Source of the DNA: Acanthochlamys bracteata
Taxonomy: Eukaryota > Streptophyta > Magnoliopsida > Pandanales > Velloziaceae
DNA length: 64,000 nucleotides
NCBI GenBank assembly: GCA_019914995.1
Contig: CM034131.1
Coordinates: 7,596,501-7,660,500 of the forward strand
Direction: 5' to 3'
The position numbers were made by a program, and so were the translations under genes. Shown piece after piece: positions 10,901-25,500 of the stretch. The notes beneath the pieces are model-generated. The model was given only the letters and a program-made list of their open reading frames with translations, had not been told where the DNA came from and searched no databases. The first letter of the stretch is position 1, and the number at the start of each line of letters is the position of its first letter.

Positions 10901-13900
10901 CACACATTAATGCAGAGCCACCCCATATATCCACCAATATGATTCTAACTACAACTGGAGAATCCATAGAGCAACATTTGAAATCCTAATACCCATATGA
11001 GTACAGTTGGCCGATAGAAGAGTTCGAAGAGGAGGGGTTGCCATCTAGTAAGGTTAATACTATTAAAATAAGTTCCTTACTGTTTTCTGACGATTGATGA
11101 AGCATTCTTGTCGCATGATTTTAAGGTCATAATCTCCTGAAAAGATGAAAAAATGCCTTTAAATTGTTTCTTGTTTACTTTATCAAGATCCTAATGTCCA
11201 AACATACCTTGCAAAATATATGTATCCTGTAGTTGAGCAAGCTCCGAACATAGAGATGGAATTGTCTGCAGCAGGGTGACAGTTAGAATAGAGTCATGAT
11301 AATTACAACATAAGAACCTCAAATAATAAACACAGTCAAGAAAAGCACATATGTTTCTCAGGTAGCAACACAAACCTCACATAAGAACTTCTGCTCATTC
11401 CGGTAAAGGTTCGAAAGCTCTTGCGCTAATTCAGAATGCTTTCTCCTGTCAGTGTAATAAAGATATTGTAAATGACCTAATGAATGCTAAATGATTCAAT
11501 ATAGAAAACAAGGTGAACTAATGCTTTTTACTTTTATTTGACATTTCTAGCTAGATAAGATTACCAAATAATGGGACTCCAAGCAAGAAACAGATAAGAA
11601 GAATGTCATGAGAGTACCTAAGAGAATGAATGTCTCGATGAATGTGAGCTTCATCAGATGAGATTTGAGTTCTGAGCATAGAAAGAACAGCTTGTTGTTT
11701 GGCATTTTCAACTTGTGCTTCTACCCACTGCCTTTCACTAGTTGCAAATCTGTTGCCAGGGTAAGATTGTCACAGTAAATAAAGAAAGATTATAGAAGAA
11801 ACTAACACAAAAGAAAAGTTGCAAGCAAACTGCTTTGTAGAGCTAACTTTTCAGGTATCACAATCTACATGATCATCGATGGTTTAATTTTACATCCTAA
11901 CGACATCCAACATCTTTCTTCCAAAATAATAATAATAATAATAATAATAACATCCAACATTTTCGAGCTAGCAAACCATATAACCAAATTGTACTTCTAA
12001 ATCCTCATTTTAACACTAACACATATTTGAGTATAAAGAACACAAAAATTCTACAAACAAGCTTGCAAAATAGCTTTAGAACATGGCGAGAACTTCAAAT
12101 ATGAAAACAACTTAAACAGCACAAGACAAAGTTCTTAACTTTGTAAGAAAATAATAACTTTGGAAAAGAAAATTAAACAATACGACCCAGAAACTGCAAT
12201 CTTGAGGAGGTCAAGATGATCTGCTTATTTAATCCCAAAGAATAAGTCAATTATTGAGCATTAAACTTTTGCAAGCATGACAAGAAAGTAGAATAATCAT
12301 CAATTGAAAAAACAGACCTTAACCCAGAAAACAAACGACTCATCAAGTCTTCACTCGTTTCAAAAAGAATAGTGAGAATAATAAAAAGTAACTGAAAGAA
12401 ACTTCCTTACATTGAACGTAGCCGTTGCAGCTCAGCTACTCGATAATGGTGTGATTTCTCAGAATCACCTATTTCAAAAATTCATAGGGAGACAATAGAA
12501 GGTTAGTAGAACTACTATAGGAGAAAAGGGGAAGAGAAGTTGGAAGAGTTGAATTACAAATCTTTACTTGTTACTAAACGTAGTTGTTTCTTGCATGAAG
12601 TATAAGTAAAGAATTGTTAATTATGCAAATATAAGAAAGATATGCTGAAAGTTAAAGTTAGCTAACAGTTCCATATATACAAAAGGGAAGCCCAAAATTT
12701 TGTCAAGAAAATTTTATATCCAGAGTCTTGTTACATTTAAAAACCAAACTACTAAACGTAGGAACATATGAATGAATGCGTCTCCAGTGGTATGATTTGA
12801 ACAATGGAATTAGAATATACATAATCAACTATAGGCCCCAGCACTGTGCTTGCGGTAAAAAGGACCTCTATTGTAAAATTGTGTTGGGCATATGTTCATA
12901 TGTTGGCACAATATAAATTCAAAACTTTGTAACTAGTCACTATAAATATTTTAAATAGGAGGGAAAACACATCTAGGTTAGTTTCTTGTCTGAGAAAGAA
13001 ACTCACAAGAAGACCTGCAACTACATAAAACAAAAATGATGTTTAGAGGTATTTCACTGAATTCTTGTAATATCAGGTACTTTGTTTTCTTAACCATCTA
13101 TTCGCTTTCATCATTCCTTGACACTTAAAGGTCTTCGCTTAAAATTGTAGATGAAGTTTGATGCATGGAAATACCAAATGAGTATTAATATCAATGACTT
13201 GACATGTCCCTGGAGTTTATCAAAAGCATTCAACAACATATCCTAGACTCATCCCCTAAAAAAGAAATCATGTCCTTTAACTTATTAAAATTCCATCACC
13301 ATCCTTGAGAAATCCAGAAGTGCACAGCTTACTTTATTTGTGATTTCCATTTCATTATCTAATCATGTCAATAACAATGTACGCACACCAACATATGCCA
13401 GCAATTTCTTCAGGAAAATTTTGTACTAAGTAAGATATTTGAAGTCCCTGCTTTGCTAAATGTATTAAGGATACAATAAAAATGCAAAAGAGTCTGATGA
13501 CAAGAAATAAGATAACAAATTCAGTTATTCAAATTCATAAGACAACTAATTCATGGCAATGCAAGAAGCTACTAGTCCTAATTAAATGCATCAAGATTAT
13601 GATAGTCAAAAGAATAAAATACCTCGTGACAGGCGATTGGTGATGTCGTCAAGGCTTGACCAAGAAGTTTTGGACTTGCCCTCTTCAGCAACAAGACGAA
13701 ATGGTCCCTGATTTACAAGAACAAGGGGTATAAGAAGGATCAAAAAAGGTGCATTTCATTAGTCAGCATATCTACAGGTGTGAACCCTGGCTTTGGCTTC
13801 ACTTGGCATGCATTCCCTTATGGGTATTTGACATAAATTTCTAACTGTAGACTAAGAATGAAACCTTCATGCGCACCATGAGACTTCGGGTTACCATATA

Positions 13901-16536
13901 GACACTGACAATTGATTGATTTCCCATATGTCAACAACTTATGAGTTGTCTCTGAGTATCTGCATATCCCATCCTTTCTTCATTAATTAACAAATGTGTC
14001 ACAGCTACACTAAATATTAACACAAAACTGCAAAGCAACTAACAGCTACTGAAAAGCTAAAGCAATCACCTAGATGAAGTTTTTCGCCAGCTAATGGTCT
14101 GGTTAAGAAAACATGCACCTTAAATCATAAATCATTGACATGTCCAGGTAACTTTTCAGGAATATGGACCACAAAATCTTCAAGCAGTCCAGGTTCGAGC
14201 ATATACTGATAGCTTTGGTGATAAATAATATGAAAGATTATTAAGAAAAGATTTCATGGAACAGCGCACATGTAAATTTTGCTAATGAGAGTACACAGAT
14301 AAAGGTTAGTGTGTGAGCATACCTTTTCAAACTGTTTTGTGAACCACTGGTTCAACTCCTTGGTACAAGCAAAATCCAAATCCAGATAAGGGCCGAAATT
14401 GGAATATGATAAGTAAATTGCTTCCTCTACATAAGATAAAACCAAACAGATTTTGCAAGTGTGAGTAAGATTAGCAGGGCAGTTTTCACATAGTTACTGA
14501 TTGAATTGGAGGACCATGCTATGTAAGAATCTAAATTAGTAGCTAAAAGAAACTAGACTTATGGCTTGCTGCAACAGCCAAATATTTCAAAACAAAGGAA
14601 TTCATACCGTTTTCAGAATGATAGTGAGCCAACTCCTTTGCAGTAGACACAAGCTTTCCTAAAACATCATTCATCTAGTAATATACTACTGAGGTCAGCA
14701 AAGTTGCAGGGGAAAAGACAATTAAAAGTCAGCCAAGATACCAAAAATTGCAAGCATGGAGAGATATGAAGCAGTGGAAGGAATAGAAATTGAAGAAAAA
14801 CAAAAGGCTGAAAGAGCAACTTATGAGCCAAATAAATGCATAAAGTTTTGAGGCCTATCAAGTTCATCAATAAAGAAACAGGAGAGGTGTCCAAAACAAT
14901 GTAAAAATAATAATGGAGGATTGCACGGAGCAGACAATAAATTATTCAAGTCAGTGCTACTTATGCCCTTTTAAAATCTGAAGCCCACTTTTCCACTTTA
15001 GTATATCAGCTTCTGCATTTCTTTTTGTTTAATCTCTGCCATACTAATCCTAGAGCTAAGATGAAAGACAAAAACCCAGAACATTTCTAGCTGGTGTAAG
15101 AAAAAGAATAAACCCATTGAACTGCTAAATGACAACAGTGTTCAGCAAGGAAGAACAGAATTACCTCCACATTCCTGGCTGAAAGCTTGTCATCTAAATC
15201 ATTAAGTTGTGCACTGACAACAGATGCAGCATTCCGGCGAGCCTTTCTTCCTTGAATAAGATTTGAAGATTGGCCTGCTAACAAATCAAGCTGAGATTGC
15301 AGGTTTGCAAGTTGCTTTTGCAAATCCCAAGCTTCTGCTTTGTAAGTCAATTTTGCTTCCCTAGTTTATCAATTCTCCTTATTAAATTTCCATAGAAGAT
15401 ATAGACAAAGATATAGTTGAAAGAGGAGACTTGTACAAGGGACTAATTATATACTTTGTTGCTCTGTACTTGGCATAAAAGTAGCATATGAGATTTTGAT
15501 AAGTAGAACAAGGCTTTTATTCAAAACATAAGAATATAGCTAAAGTGAAAGTATGGAAAAACAAGATAACGTTCTGCTGAGAGTTGAACAATAGACAAAT
15601 CCCATAAACTTCTTCCCAAGGATCAAGTAATTCACATATGTAGAAGCAGAAGTATCTGCTATAGCCATGATGGAACTTACACAGCATTTTAGGGAGCATC
15701 GCTCTTACTACCAGTAAGATATTTGAAGTCCATTCCCCCTTCACAACTAAAAGTCAACAAAGCCTCACCTTATATCTGCTAGTCTTTCTTCTGCACCAAA
15801 TGAAAAATCCTTGTCATCCCTCCCGCTTGCGAATGCAGAAATGCTATCATATGCAGAATCCAAGTCTGCACCCTGAATCAAATTCAGCCAAAAACAATTA
15901 CAACTCAAGTAACGTATAGAAAGAGATGGATAAGACAAATGGATAATGCAAGCAGCATTTACCATTATCTAGCAACAAATAATGAGGCCAAACATGTTAG
16001 TTTCCAGTAAAATCGATACAATGGGAGTTCTAGTTTCAGGAAAAGATACCTCTAACAGCTTCCCTTCACTGATAAATTGCTCGTACCTTCATTTCAAACA
16101 CAAACAATCTCAGTGACTAAACAGTCAAATAAAGGAACAGTAACTTATGACTATCCAAAAATTCTCCAAAAGCTACATCCCACTGTAACACGTTTAATTC
16201 TTGGTGATGTTGCTATGTCTAGACCACAAAAACCAGTAAATCACCCGTCAGTTTGCATCTAATTACTAGCATGCCACTGCATCCGTCAGAGTGCTTCGAG
16301 AAACAGTCAAAACGGAGTATAGAATCGAAGGGCGAAATCGGAACTTACTGAGAGAGTTCGGAGAGCGATAGAACGTTATTGGGACGGAGAGACGAACAGA
16401 TCCAGTCGAGAACCGGGCGAACTTCATCGTACTGAAATGGCCACTCGAAGCTGTCGGGATCAAGCAGTGACGCTGCCTCATCACCACCGTATTCCAGATC
16501 TCCCAATAAAGAGCACAGTTGCGCGCCGCCGCTCAT
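7958..16536 (-). CDS. AUG3: AUGMIN subunit 3 (HAUS3-like), 18 exons
   Basis: Subunit of the eight-protein augmin complex, which recruits gamma-tubulin to the sides of existing microtubules in spindle and phragmoplast. Exons from the start: 16536-16349, 16086-16050, 15872-15769, 15360-15165, 14674-14608, 14426-14323, 13707-13623, 12468-12411, 11749-11618, 11445-11376, 11265-11208, 11136-11081, 10539-10387, 10149-10038, 9946-9805, 9085-9010, 8414-8319, 8086-7958. All phases agree and give 620 residues, like Arabidopsis AUG3 (about 617). Recognisable blocks are [19 protein letters not shown] near the N-terminus, [19 protein letters not shown] in exon 6, and the C-terminal [20 protein letters not shown]. 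Most of the chain is predicted coiled coil. Exon 2 is only 37 nt. Exon 3 is followed by the conserved coiled-coil segment of exon 4. No disruption was seen. Confidence 0.93.
11925..11950. repeat. (AAT)n microsatellite
   Basis: About eight AAT units in the intron between exons 9 and 8 of AUG3, bracketed by direct copies of acatccaacat (from 11904 and from 11951). Confidence 0.85.
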
Positions 16537-18680
16537 CGCACCGCTCGCCGGAGTTGGAATTTAGGATTTTCGAATTTAGATTTCGTAGTAACGAATAAAA
16601 GGGGCGGGACGAAAATTATGCTTGCGAACAAGCGCCGGCCGTGTCACGTGTGGGCGCTTTGTGAATTATAATTATTAGTAGAAATTTACGTAAATGTGGT
16701 CTTTTGTTTTTTTTTCTTTTTCTCTTTTTTGCAAAGTTGAGCTGTTTAATTTCAATACCACTCCCTTTGAGATAATTAATCAAATAGAAATAATATACAT
16801 GTAGAAAGTTACTGGTTGAGGTCTTGAGGGGACGTTTACTTTCTTTTAATAATTGTTTATTCCAATTTTTATTCTTAATAAATTTTTATAAGCATAAAAT
16901 TATTTAAATTTAGAAAATTATTATCATAAGCTTTTTATTTTTATTTTATTAAAAAAAATAAAATTTATTTTAAAAATAGTTTAAAATAATTTTAATCTAG
17001 AAATTTTTAACTTTATAAATATCCTGAAATTTTCATAGACCCTTTAAGTGTTTTGTACGACTCCACCAAATTGTGAAGCTAATGTATTTTTGTCAATTAA
17101 GATCCTTTTTACACCGGTTAATAATTTAAAATATTTTTAAATGATTTTATTTTGCAATTATATTTTATTTTTACATTTATTTTTATAAATTTATATTTAA
17201 ATAATAATTGTTCGAAAAAATTAGCTTTCATGTTGTTTAATATTCACTAAGTAAATATATTAAGCTTTTTCTGATAATTCATTGATTATATAAATTTTTT
17301 ATCATTATATAAATTTGTTCAGTTTTGATAAAACAAACGAAAGAAGAAAGTAATGCGCTACACATAGTTGTGAGATCCAAAGAGACATGTTCAAGTTGAT
17401 TCAAAATTTATCGATCCGAAATTTAATTGATTCAAATATGCTAATAATTCGCTCGTATAATTGATTTAGACAAATTTCAGATTGATCCGTTGAACTAATC
17501 GTTCGGATCAACCTATAAATATTTAAAATAAAAGAAAATTTTCTTAGCTGCCAGGTATCATTCGAGTGAAAATAAATAAAAAAAATGCTCTCAATTATTT
17601 GTTTGTCCGAGGAAATAAAAATGTAACATAAATTTCTATGAACATGTGAATACTTTTCCAAGCATTAACATATATTACAAGCAAACAAATAATAGTAGAA
17701 ATTTCTGCTATGTAATTTACTGCAGCAAGCTTGACTTTGCACATAATGAAATTTAACATGAGTTGTGATGTTCAAGAAGAACAAAATGCGATGGAGTTCA
17801 TTGAATTACAAACGACAAATTTCTGAAGGTTTGATCGTGTTATCGTTCTTTATAAAGAAGAAATAGTTAAATTCTCTATTCTCTTGCAATATATTATTGT
17901 TTTATATTGACAAATGTTAGCCACTGTATTGATCCGACAAATTAATCCGTTGACTCGTAAGGTTAATCTGTTAACCGTTAATTCTCATAAAATTTTGGAT
18001 CGATATGCAGTCCGATTTTGTCGAGTATGGCGCTGCATAAATTTTCCCCTTAACTAACAAAAAAGATATATTGTAGTTAATGGGTCTTAGATAGATGTAT
18101 TATTTCAAACAATAAGTTCTTTAATCGATGTTAATATTTAAAAGCAATAAATCTAGATCAACATAAAAATGAAATATGACATTAATATCAAACTATTGAA
18201 AGTTAATTGAATTTGATATACATATAAAGAACGCTTGAAATTTTACAAACTAAAATTTTAAAATAAAAATATTTAAATATTTTTTTAAAAATAAGTTTAA
18301 ATTTTTTATATTTAAAAATGTTTAATTTTTTAAATACTATAAAAGTTATTAAAAACCTAATATATTTATTTAAATAGTACATTCTTAAAACGTCCCATAA
18401 TAATGCAAAGAGACGTTTTAGTTTTTCCATCACAAGCAGTTTAAATAAATCAATAATACATTTTAATATTTTATATGTTCGAAATATTATTACTATTTTC
18501 AAAATTTATGTTTGGGTAAGTAAGCGTGTCCTTAACAAATGTTGTTACTAGCATATATATAACAAAAAGCTTACTACCTTAACGTTATAAAAATATATCT
18601 GAAGATATAAATTTATTTTAATAATATATAACTCAATAATTAGTTGGCTTAGAAGAAAAAAATACACATATAAGAAATCA
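16537..18680. other. AT-rich intergenic region between AUG3 and the TRAF-like gene
   Basis: Divergent promoters: the AUG3 5' leader lies just above 16536 and the TRAF-like leader begins near 18700. The middle is AT-rich. Segments at 17390-17515 and 17930-18025 carry gatccg / ccgttgactcg / ggttaatctgttaacc motifs resembling the ends of the TIR element at 59332-59992 and may be an older degenerate relative. Short ORFs here are not coding-like. Confidence 0.5.
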
Positions 18681-18699
18681 ATGTCTAAATCGGACACCG

Positions 18700-19523
18700 T
18701 TCTATTCGGACAACATAAAAACGCACGATATCTTGCTTTGCTTTCCTTCTCGCCCAAATCTCTTCTTCCCATTTCTTGCTCGCGCGCTCTCGATCGGGTT
18801 CGTCCCCACCGGACTCCGTATACCACTCATCCCTCCGCCGCCTTCGCCATCGTCACCGCCACCTTACGTGCAATCATTGCCTCCGCCGCACGTGCGTCCG
18901 CGCCGCTTGCGCGGTCAAGGTTTTGTTCGATTCCTTTATTCGGATCGCCTCTTGCTCTGGTTCTTTCTATTATCTTTCCATTGACCGCAGGATAATTACA
19001 GCTTCTGGAGTTGATGTTATTGAAATTTTCAGTTGGTTTTTTGTTGAACGACGAAGATGAATTAGCTGGGGTTTGTGATTTATAGCAGGTGTGGAATGGG
19101 ATTTGAAGCCCATCAGTAATTCTTGTTCGATCTCGGTTGCATATTGGGTGTTTGTGAAACGGTCTATTGATCCATTCTGTGGAGAACTTCTATTTAATTA
19201 TCGGATTTATTTTAGTTTATTGCTTGATTATTACCTTCTTTTTGTTCATCCAAAATAAGCTTATCAGCTGATTCTGGAAGATGAGAAGCTTGTAACTGTA
19301 GCTTAAAGCTCTTCGTAGTGTTTCCTTTTCAGGTCATCATGTAAAACATTTCGTTTCAATTTCATAACTTTAGCTTTTCTAGATTTAATAGAATGTTTCT
19401 GGTGTTTTTGTCATTTTATAGAATTCATTAGGTTGATTGATTGATTGTAACTGCGGCTCCGCCTTAATGTATGCAGGCGAGAGCTTAGGAAGCCTAGCTT
19501 GACTTGCAGCTTCCAAGAAGACA
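18700..19523 (+). promoter_or_regulatory. spliced 5' leader of the TRAF-like gene
   Basis: A GC-richer block (about 18700-18918) ends at a TCAAG|GTTTTG donor. An acceptor ATGCAG ends at 19476 and the second leader exon runs 19477-19523 into the ATG. The 5' UTR therefore probably contains one intron of about 560 bases. ORFs in the GC-rich block lack family resemblance and look like leader sequence read by chance. Confidence 0.5.
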
Positions 19524-22500
19524 ATGGCTGGAGTCCTAACAGAAGATTTTGGGGTGGGGGATAGACTGGCCAGTGACCAACGGTGTCAGTCAGTTGACTC
19601 GCTTGCTGAATGGCGGTCATCAGAGCAGGTGGAGAATGGGACTCCTTCAACTTCACCTCCTTACTGGGACACTGATGATGAAGATGATGGTGAGTTTCAG
19701 CATGATACCTTTAAATAGTTCTTATCCGAATCTTTATGCCCTTTAGGATGATGTTTTTTGTCGTTCAGGCCTTCTTGCTTTCCAGTTGGATGATTTGTGT
19801 CTAAAAACAAACATAGATTTGTTTTCTGCATGGTGCATGTGTTTAATTAGACAGTTTTAGATTATTGTGGATATCTCCTGTTCTTCTTCATATTTATGCA
19901 CATAGGAACTCTGTTAACATGAAGAAGAAGCTCCTTTTTGGTCTGGATTTGTAGTATTGTCCACTGGTCAACTGCAAGAACTCTTTTGACCTTTAGACTT
20001 CTGATAATAATGGCGTGCAATTAGTTCTGGAACCATGTACTGGAGGAGTGCTGAGTTATGTTGAGGTACAGGTGCAAGTTTTTTCCCCCCTCCAGGTCTA
20101 GTGAGCCTTTCTTTCTGTTTTTGGGTATAGTAAATCTCAAGCACTGGGTCTCACAGTTATGCAGTTATTAAAAAGGCTTATGTAAGATTTGGGTTTAGTG
20201 CTTCCTCTTTTATGAAGTGCTTGTTGGATATTCACAACAATTGGGTTAGGAATGATGCTTTGGATTTTATACAAACATAAGGTATAAACATTCTCATACA
20301 GAGAAACATAAACCACATAAATATGCGTACCTGTGCTTGTAGGTGCATCTTGATACAATCGCATGTATGAATCCGTGGCTGTGCTTTTAGTAAGGGACTT
20401 AAATTTTTTGAACCACTTTTGGCACTCCTGTTAGTTTAGTACCTTATCATTGCATTAGTTTGTTTGCAAACATGTGTGGACTCGTCTCAGGTTGGCATGT
20501 GAGCATGTCAGAAACTATATAGAGGTATTAATTTGTTGTTGTATATGAAAAGGTATTTGGGATCATATTTTTCTTTGTTGCTAACCACTTCACTTCAAGT
20601 ATTTGGATTGGATCTAGGACAAAGTCTGGAAGCTGTTGTCAATGTGCTTTTAAACCTTTTGCATTTTCTTCTCATATAAAACCATATTGAATTGAAATGA
20701 GGTAACACGGGTATTATTGACCCACCTATTAGTCCAGGAAGTCTTGTTAGTTACCAGAATAAATAGTAATAACTCTGGAAGAAACTTTTTGCATGTTAAC
20801 CTTTAAGCTTACATTAACAGCACCAAGCATACATTAAAAAGGTATACTTTTCTTATAGAAGGGATTGTGATTGTTTTCCAAAAGAACCAAGGTTGTGTTG
20901 ACGAGGTAGATCTTAGAATGTTCCTGTGCGTATGATGCTAACTTTTTGTGTTATAAATATGCAGTACTTGTCCATTCAAGTCATTCCAAAAGAAAGTCCA
21001 GTCATGTATTCAGCTGGTTTTGGGTTTTTGGGCTTTAATTATTATGTTCTTATTAAGCATCAGCCAGCTTTTTTCTTATTTTGTCACTGAACAATTTTGG
21101 GCAATTCTTTGGTGTGGAGAACTATATGGAAGGGACATAGTATGTCTGTTGCTAGGTTCTTCTTTCCTGAGTATAAATTGCTTACTGCTTATTTTTTAAT
21201 GATCATTAGATCTAATTTTCTTTTTCTGTTAGCTTTAACCTCTTACATCTTGTTTGTTGTTTTCCAGGCCCAAAACCATCAGAGTTATATGGTAGATTTA
21301 CTTGGAAAATAGAAAATTTTTCGTCCATCAGCAAAAGAGAATTACGGAGTAATGGTTTTGAAGTTGGTGGTTACAAATGGTATGATCATCATGGCTTCTT
21401 CATCCATTTTATTACTATCTCTTCATCATGCCTTCTCCTACTAAGTTCTTCTAGACATGAGTTTCTTGGTCTGTCTTGGTGCTACGAGTCTTCCTCTGGA
21501 TATCCATATGGAGTGATCTCCAGTTCCAAGTTTCTTTTCCTGTCAGCCGCAACCACTTCTCAACATACTCCCTTTTCCAATTAGTTTCTGATCTGATATT
21601 GCTTGTAGGAGCCAGTTAGATGCACATTTTTATCTGACCTTTAGCCTGATTATTTGAAGTTTTACACTGAGATCAGACCATGTTATCCTTAGGTTTTACT
21701 ATGAGAAGCAGAAGACACCAAAATACTGTCTCTTTTTCTCTCTCCAAAAAATTCTGGGAAATTATACTTCTTGGCCATAGGACTATATTTGCCTAGCATC
21801 ACAAAATTATAGTTTTGTAAATGAATCTAGCTTACTTTGTGTAATTATTGAAAGATACCCTAAAGTTTAGATAGGTGATTGTTTGCAAGCAGTGCTTTTA
21901 TGAGGAAAACCTGTGGAAATGCTTAGATTTATGTATTCGTTGATACTAAACATTGTTGTTTTACTATTAAGTAGAGTAGGCTGCATTCTTTTTTCTTTTT
22001 TTTTTTTGTTTTTGTTCTGTTTAGTTTGCTTTGTGACACTTGCATTAGATGGAAATTTTCTTGACCTAGTTTTAAGTAGTTGAATTTCCTTGCAGGTATA
22101 TTTTAATATATCCGCAAGGGTGTGACGTTTGCAACCATCTCTCTTTGTTTCTTTGTGTTGCTAATCATGACAAACTTCTTCCAGGTTCGCGAGATCTGTT
22201 TGTTAAATCCTTTGTCTTTGGAGGCTCTTATTATATTTTCTGTTCCAAATTTGCCCCAATTTTTCTTTTTGATGTGGACAGGATGGAGTCACTTTGCACA
22301 GTTTACTATCGCGGTGGTGAATAAAGATCCAAAAAAGTCTAAATATTCTGGTTGGTTGAGAGTCATCATAACATACTTAGGATATTTTATTTAATTGTGA
22401 TATTCTGATTGGGAACAAGAGCTTATCTTTACAAGGGAAGTTTTTGCAGACACATTACATCGTTTCTGGAAAAAGGAGCATGACTGGGGGTGGAAAAAAT

Positions 22501-25500
22501 TCATGGAGTTATCAAAGGTCTTAGATGGTTTTATTGTCTCAGACACTCTTATCATCAAAGCTCAAGTTCAAGTTATCAGGTATATCTCTTTGTTCGATTT
22601 TCCTGTAACCTTTTGTCTTTTAATTTAGCCTACTTGGCATAACCTACACCTTACTTGATTTGGATTTCTATGCAAAGATGATTGGCATAAAATGATCTAA
22701 GTTATATGTAAACTCAATCTCCTAAGTGTTTTGCAATTTTTCGGAATTAACCTTGGACCTTTGTTTTAGCATAACTTTATTTGTTCCTTTATAGCTTGGT
22801 TTATGATGGTCCTTGTTTAAATGAAAATGCTGTCCCAAAGTAGTCTAATTGAAATCAATAGGATAGCGTCTTCTCTTTTAAGTAAGTAAAGTAATTAAGT
22901 ACTATATTGATCAAAGTATGCAAGCATTACAGCCTCCAGGATATTCTTTTGTCAGGACATGCTTGTTTAGTCTGTCACTGTGTAACTCTGCACTTGAGGG
23001 AACAAGCAGGTACACCATGTTGCAAGTTCTATAGGTACCAAAAAGAAGGCTCGTTTAACTTTTAACTTTTCCCCTGTAATCATCTATCCCTTGACAAGAT
23101 GAGGAGAGATGCCTTGTGTACTTGTTGCAAGAGGAATAAAACTATCGGACAATTGGAGTTTAGTTGATGGAAGAGAGTTTTGTGTTTCCGTTATCTGTTT
23201 GCAAGTCTTAAAAAATAAAAGAGTATTGTCGTCATTAATTTAGCTTTTGAGAGACCTGTAATGATATGAAGTTTGTTACATCATCTCCTTTGTGTATTGG
23301 AATTTCAAAGAAGAGAAATTACTACTGGCAAGATGGATATGAACGCAGTTTCCCAAGAGTTAACTTACTGAATCCGCTGCTTACTTCTTGCAAAATTATG
23401 CTATGGGATGTGCTATGACTTCTCTTCTTTTTTTTAAATTAATTTACAAGAGTTTGAAAGTTATCTGCTAGTACTTGTGAGCTTGTTTGCCACGATTTCT
23501 ACTTTATTTTATGGGTTATACAAACAACATCTTCTACTGTTTTCAAGAGTATTATTCTCTCTCCGATTCTGTTCAACTTAATTTTTGGGCCGACCCAAAT
23601 AACTTTAACTCCATTTTCTTATGCATTATGGAACTAAGGGAGAAAGTGCACCGGCCATTTCGATGTCTTGATTGCCAGTACAGAAGAGAACTGGTTCGTG
23701 TTTATTTATCTAATGTGGAGCAGATATGCCGAAGGTTTGTTGAAGAGCGGAGAGGGAAGCTTAGCAAGTTGATTGAAGATAAAGTTAGGTGGTCAAGGTA
23801 CAGTAATATCAGTTCCTTTGAGTTCTAGGTTGTAGATTTTATTGCACTATAAGTAGTGTTTTCTGCATTTGCTCCATGATGTGGTGGAATTAGCATAATT
23901 TATGCAACCTTTCTCTCTTTTTTCCTTTTGTCCTTGCAGCTTTCGTGCTTTTTGGTCAGGTACTGACAGCAATGTTAAGCAGCGCATGTCAGTAGAGAAA
24001 GCAGATGCAATATTAAAAATTGTTGTGAAACACTTTTTTATAGAGAAAGAAGTGACTTCTACTTTGGTAATGGATTCTTTGTACAGTGGACTGAGGGTTC
24101 TGGAATGCCAAACCCAGATGAACTCTGAGACGCCGAAGCTATTGGATGTTGAAGAATTCCCATCTCCTATGGTGCTTGTCGAGAAAGATATGTTCATATT
24201 GGCTGGTGATGCATTAAAGTTGCTTGAAAGAGCAGCTTCTGAGCCTTTACTGCTTCAACCTTTGCCCCCTAAGGATGAAAAGGGTTCACAACACCGTATA
24301 AAGGTATGATCAGTAGTTCTGGCTGAGTTGTATTGTTTAGGTAGCATTTCTTGAAGCTTCTTGTGTAATAATTAGTGGCTGCTGTCTAGTTCTGCATAGA
24401 TCTTTCACTTGCTTTCTTTATAATAGAACTTTTTTGTTTTTCTAAATTATGTTGAACCTCCTTCTGGCTTGTGCTTATACATCAATAAACATTTTCTTTA
24501 TGTTGTTTTTGAAATCTCTGTGGAAGTCAACTCAATAATCCAGCTGACACACCCTGCCATTTATTCTTTTGTCAATCAGAAACTTCCACGCTAATATATA
24601 ACGATTCATTCTTCAACTTTTTAAAGATTTGATAACGTTCCTAAGATGCTTTTGAGCAAAAGAAATATGAGGATTTGTAAGTCAGTAATACATGATATCA
24701 TATCTTCCATCAGTTGATTATTGAGTATTTTATTTATAGGATCGAAGTTCTGGAGAAGATTACAATAAGGAGTCAATTGAACGTGATGAATGGCGTCTTA
24801 CTGAGTTGGGCCGGAGGACAGTGGAAATCTTTGCCTTAACACAGATTTTCAGGTAATGGGCATACTTCGTCTTTTTGTCTCAAAGGAGGATGCATTCATT
24901 TTGATCGTCAGATCATGCATCTACCATGTAAATTGATGAGTATCTGGAGCTAAAATAACAGTCTTATAGCCATTTTTAAAGGCATATGTGAGCAATCTGT
25001 TTTTAGAAAAAAACAAGGTTTTTGTTTTTTCCCTTAGACTTATATCTGTAGATCAAACAAGCAGCAGCAAGTAACATGCAGCAGATCTATCTGTATATCT
25101 TTTGTGTTTCCTCCTTAACTTGCTTGGTCCTAGATAGATCTAAGATGGACTATATAACTCTTCTCGTCCTTTCAACAATTCTGCCTAGTATCTAGTTTCA
25201 TACTAACTTCTGGAATTCACTTCAATGACTTTATATTTTTTGTCAGGATATCTTATAATGTTATAGAGAACATATCTGAAGTAGATTTGTCAAGGGTTAC
25301 TTGCACAGTAAACAAACAAGAGTTACTGATGCAAGGTATTCAAAAATTTATTGCTTGGTACTCACATTTTTCGCAGTCATGCATTATGTTGCGATGTTGC
25401 CTTTATTGCTGTTAATATTTCCAAGCTGAAGCAAAGGACTTAATTAATCATGACTACCTTTCGTGCGAGGACATGTTTCTTTTTCATATGGTTTCTGACA

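Noticed and set aside
18681..19060. Three overlapping 83-104 codon ORFs upstream of the TRAF-like gene
   Set aside because: Low-complexity Ser/Pro/Arg products of a GC-rich 5' leader; no family match and an intron donor lies within.
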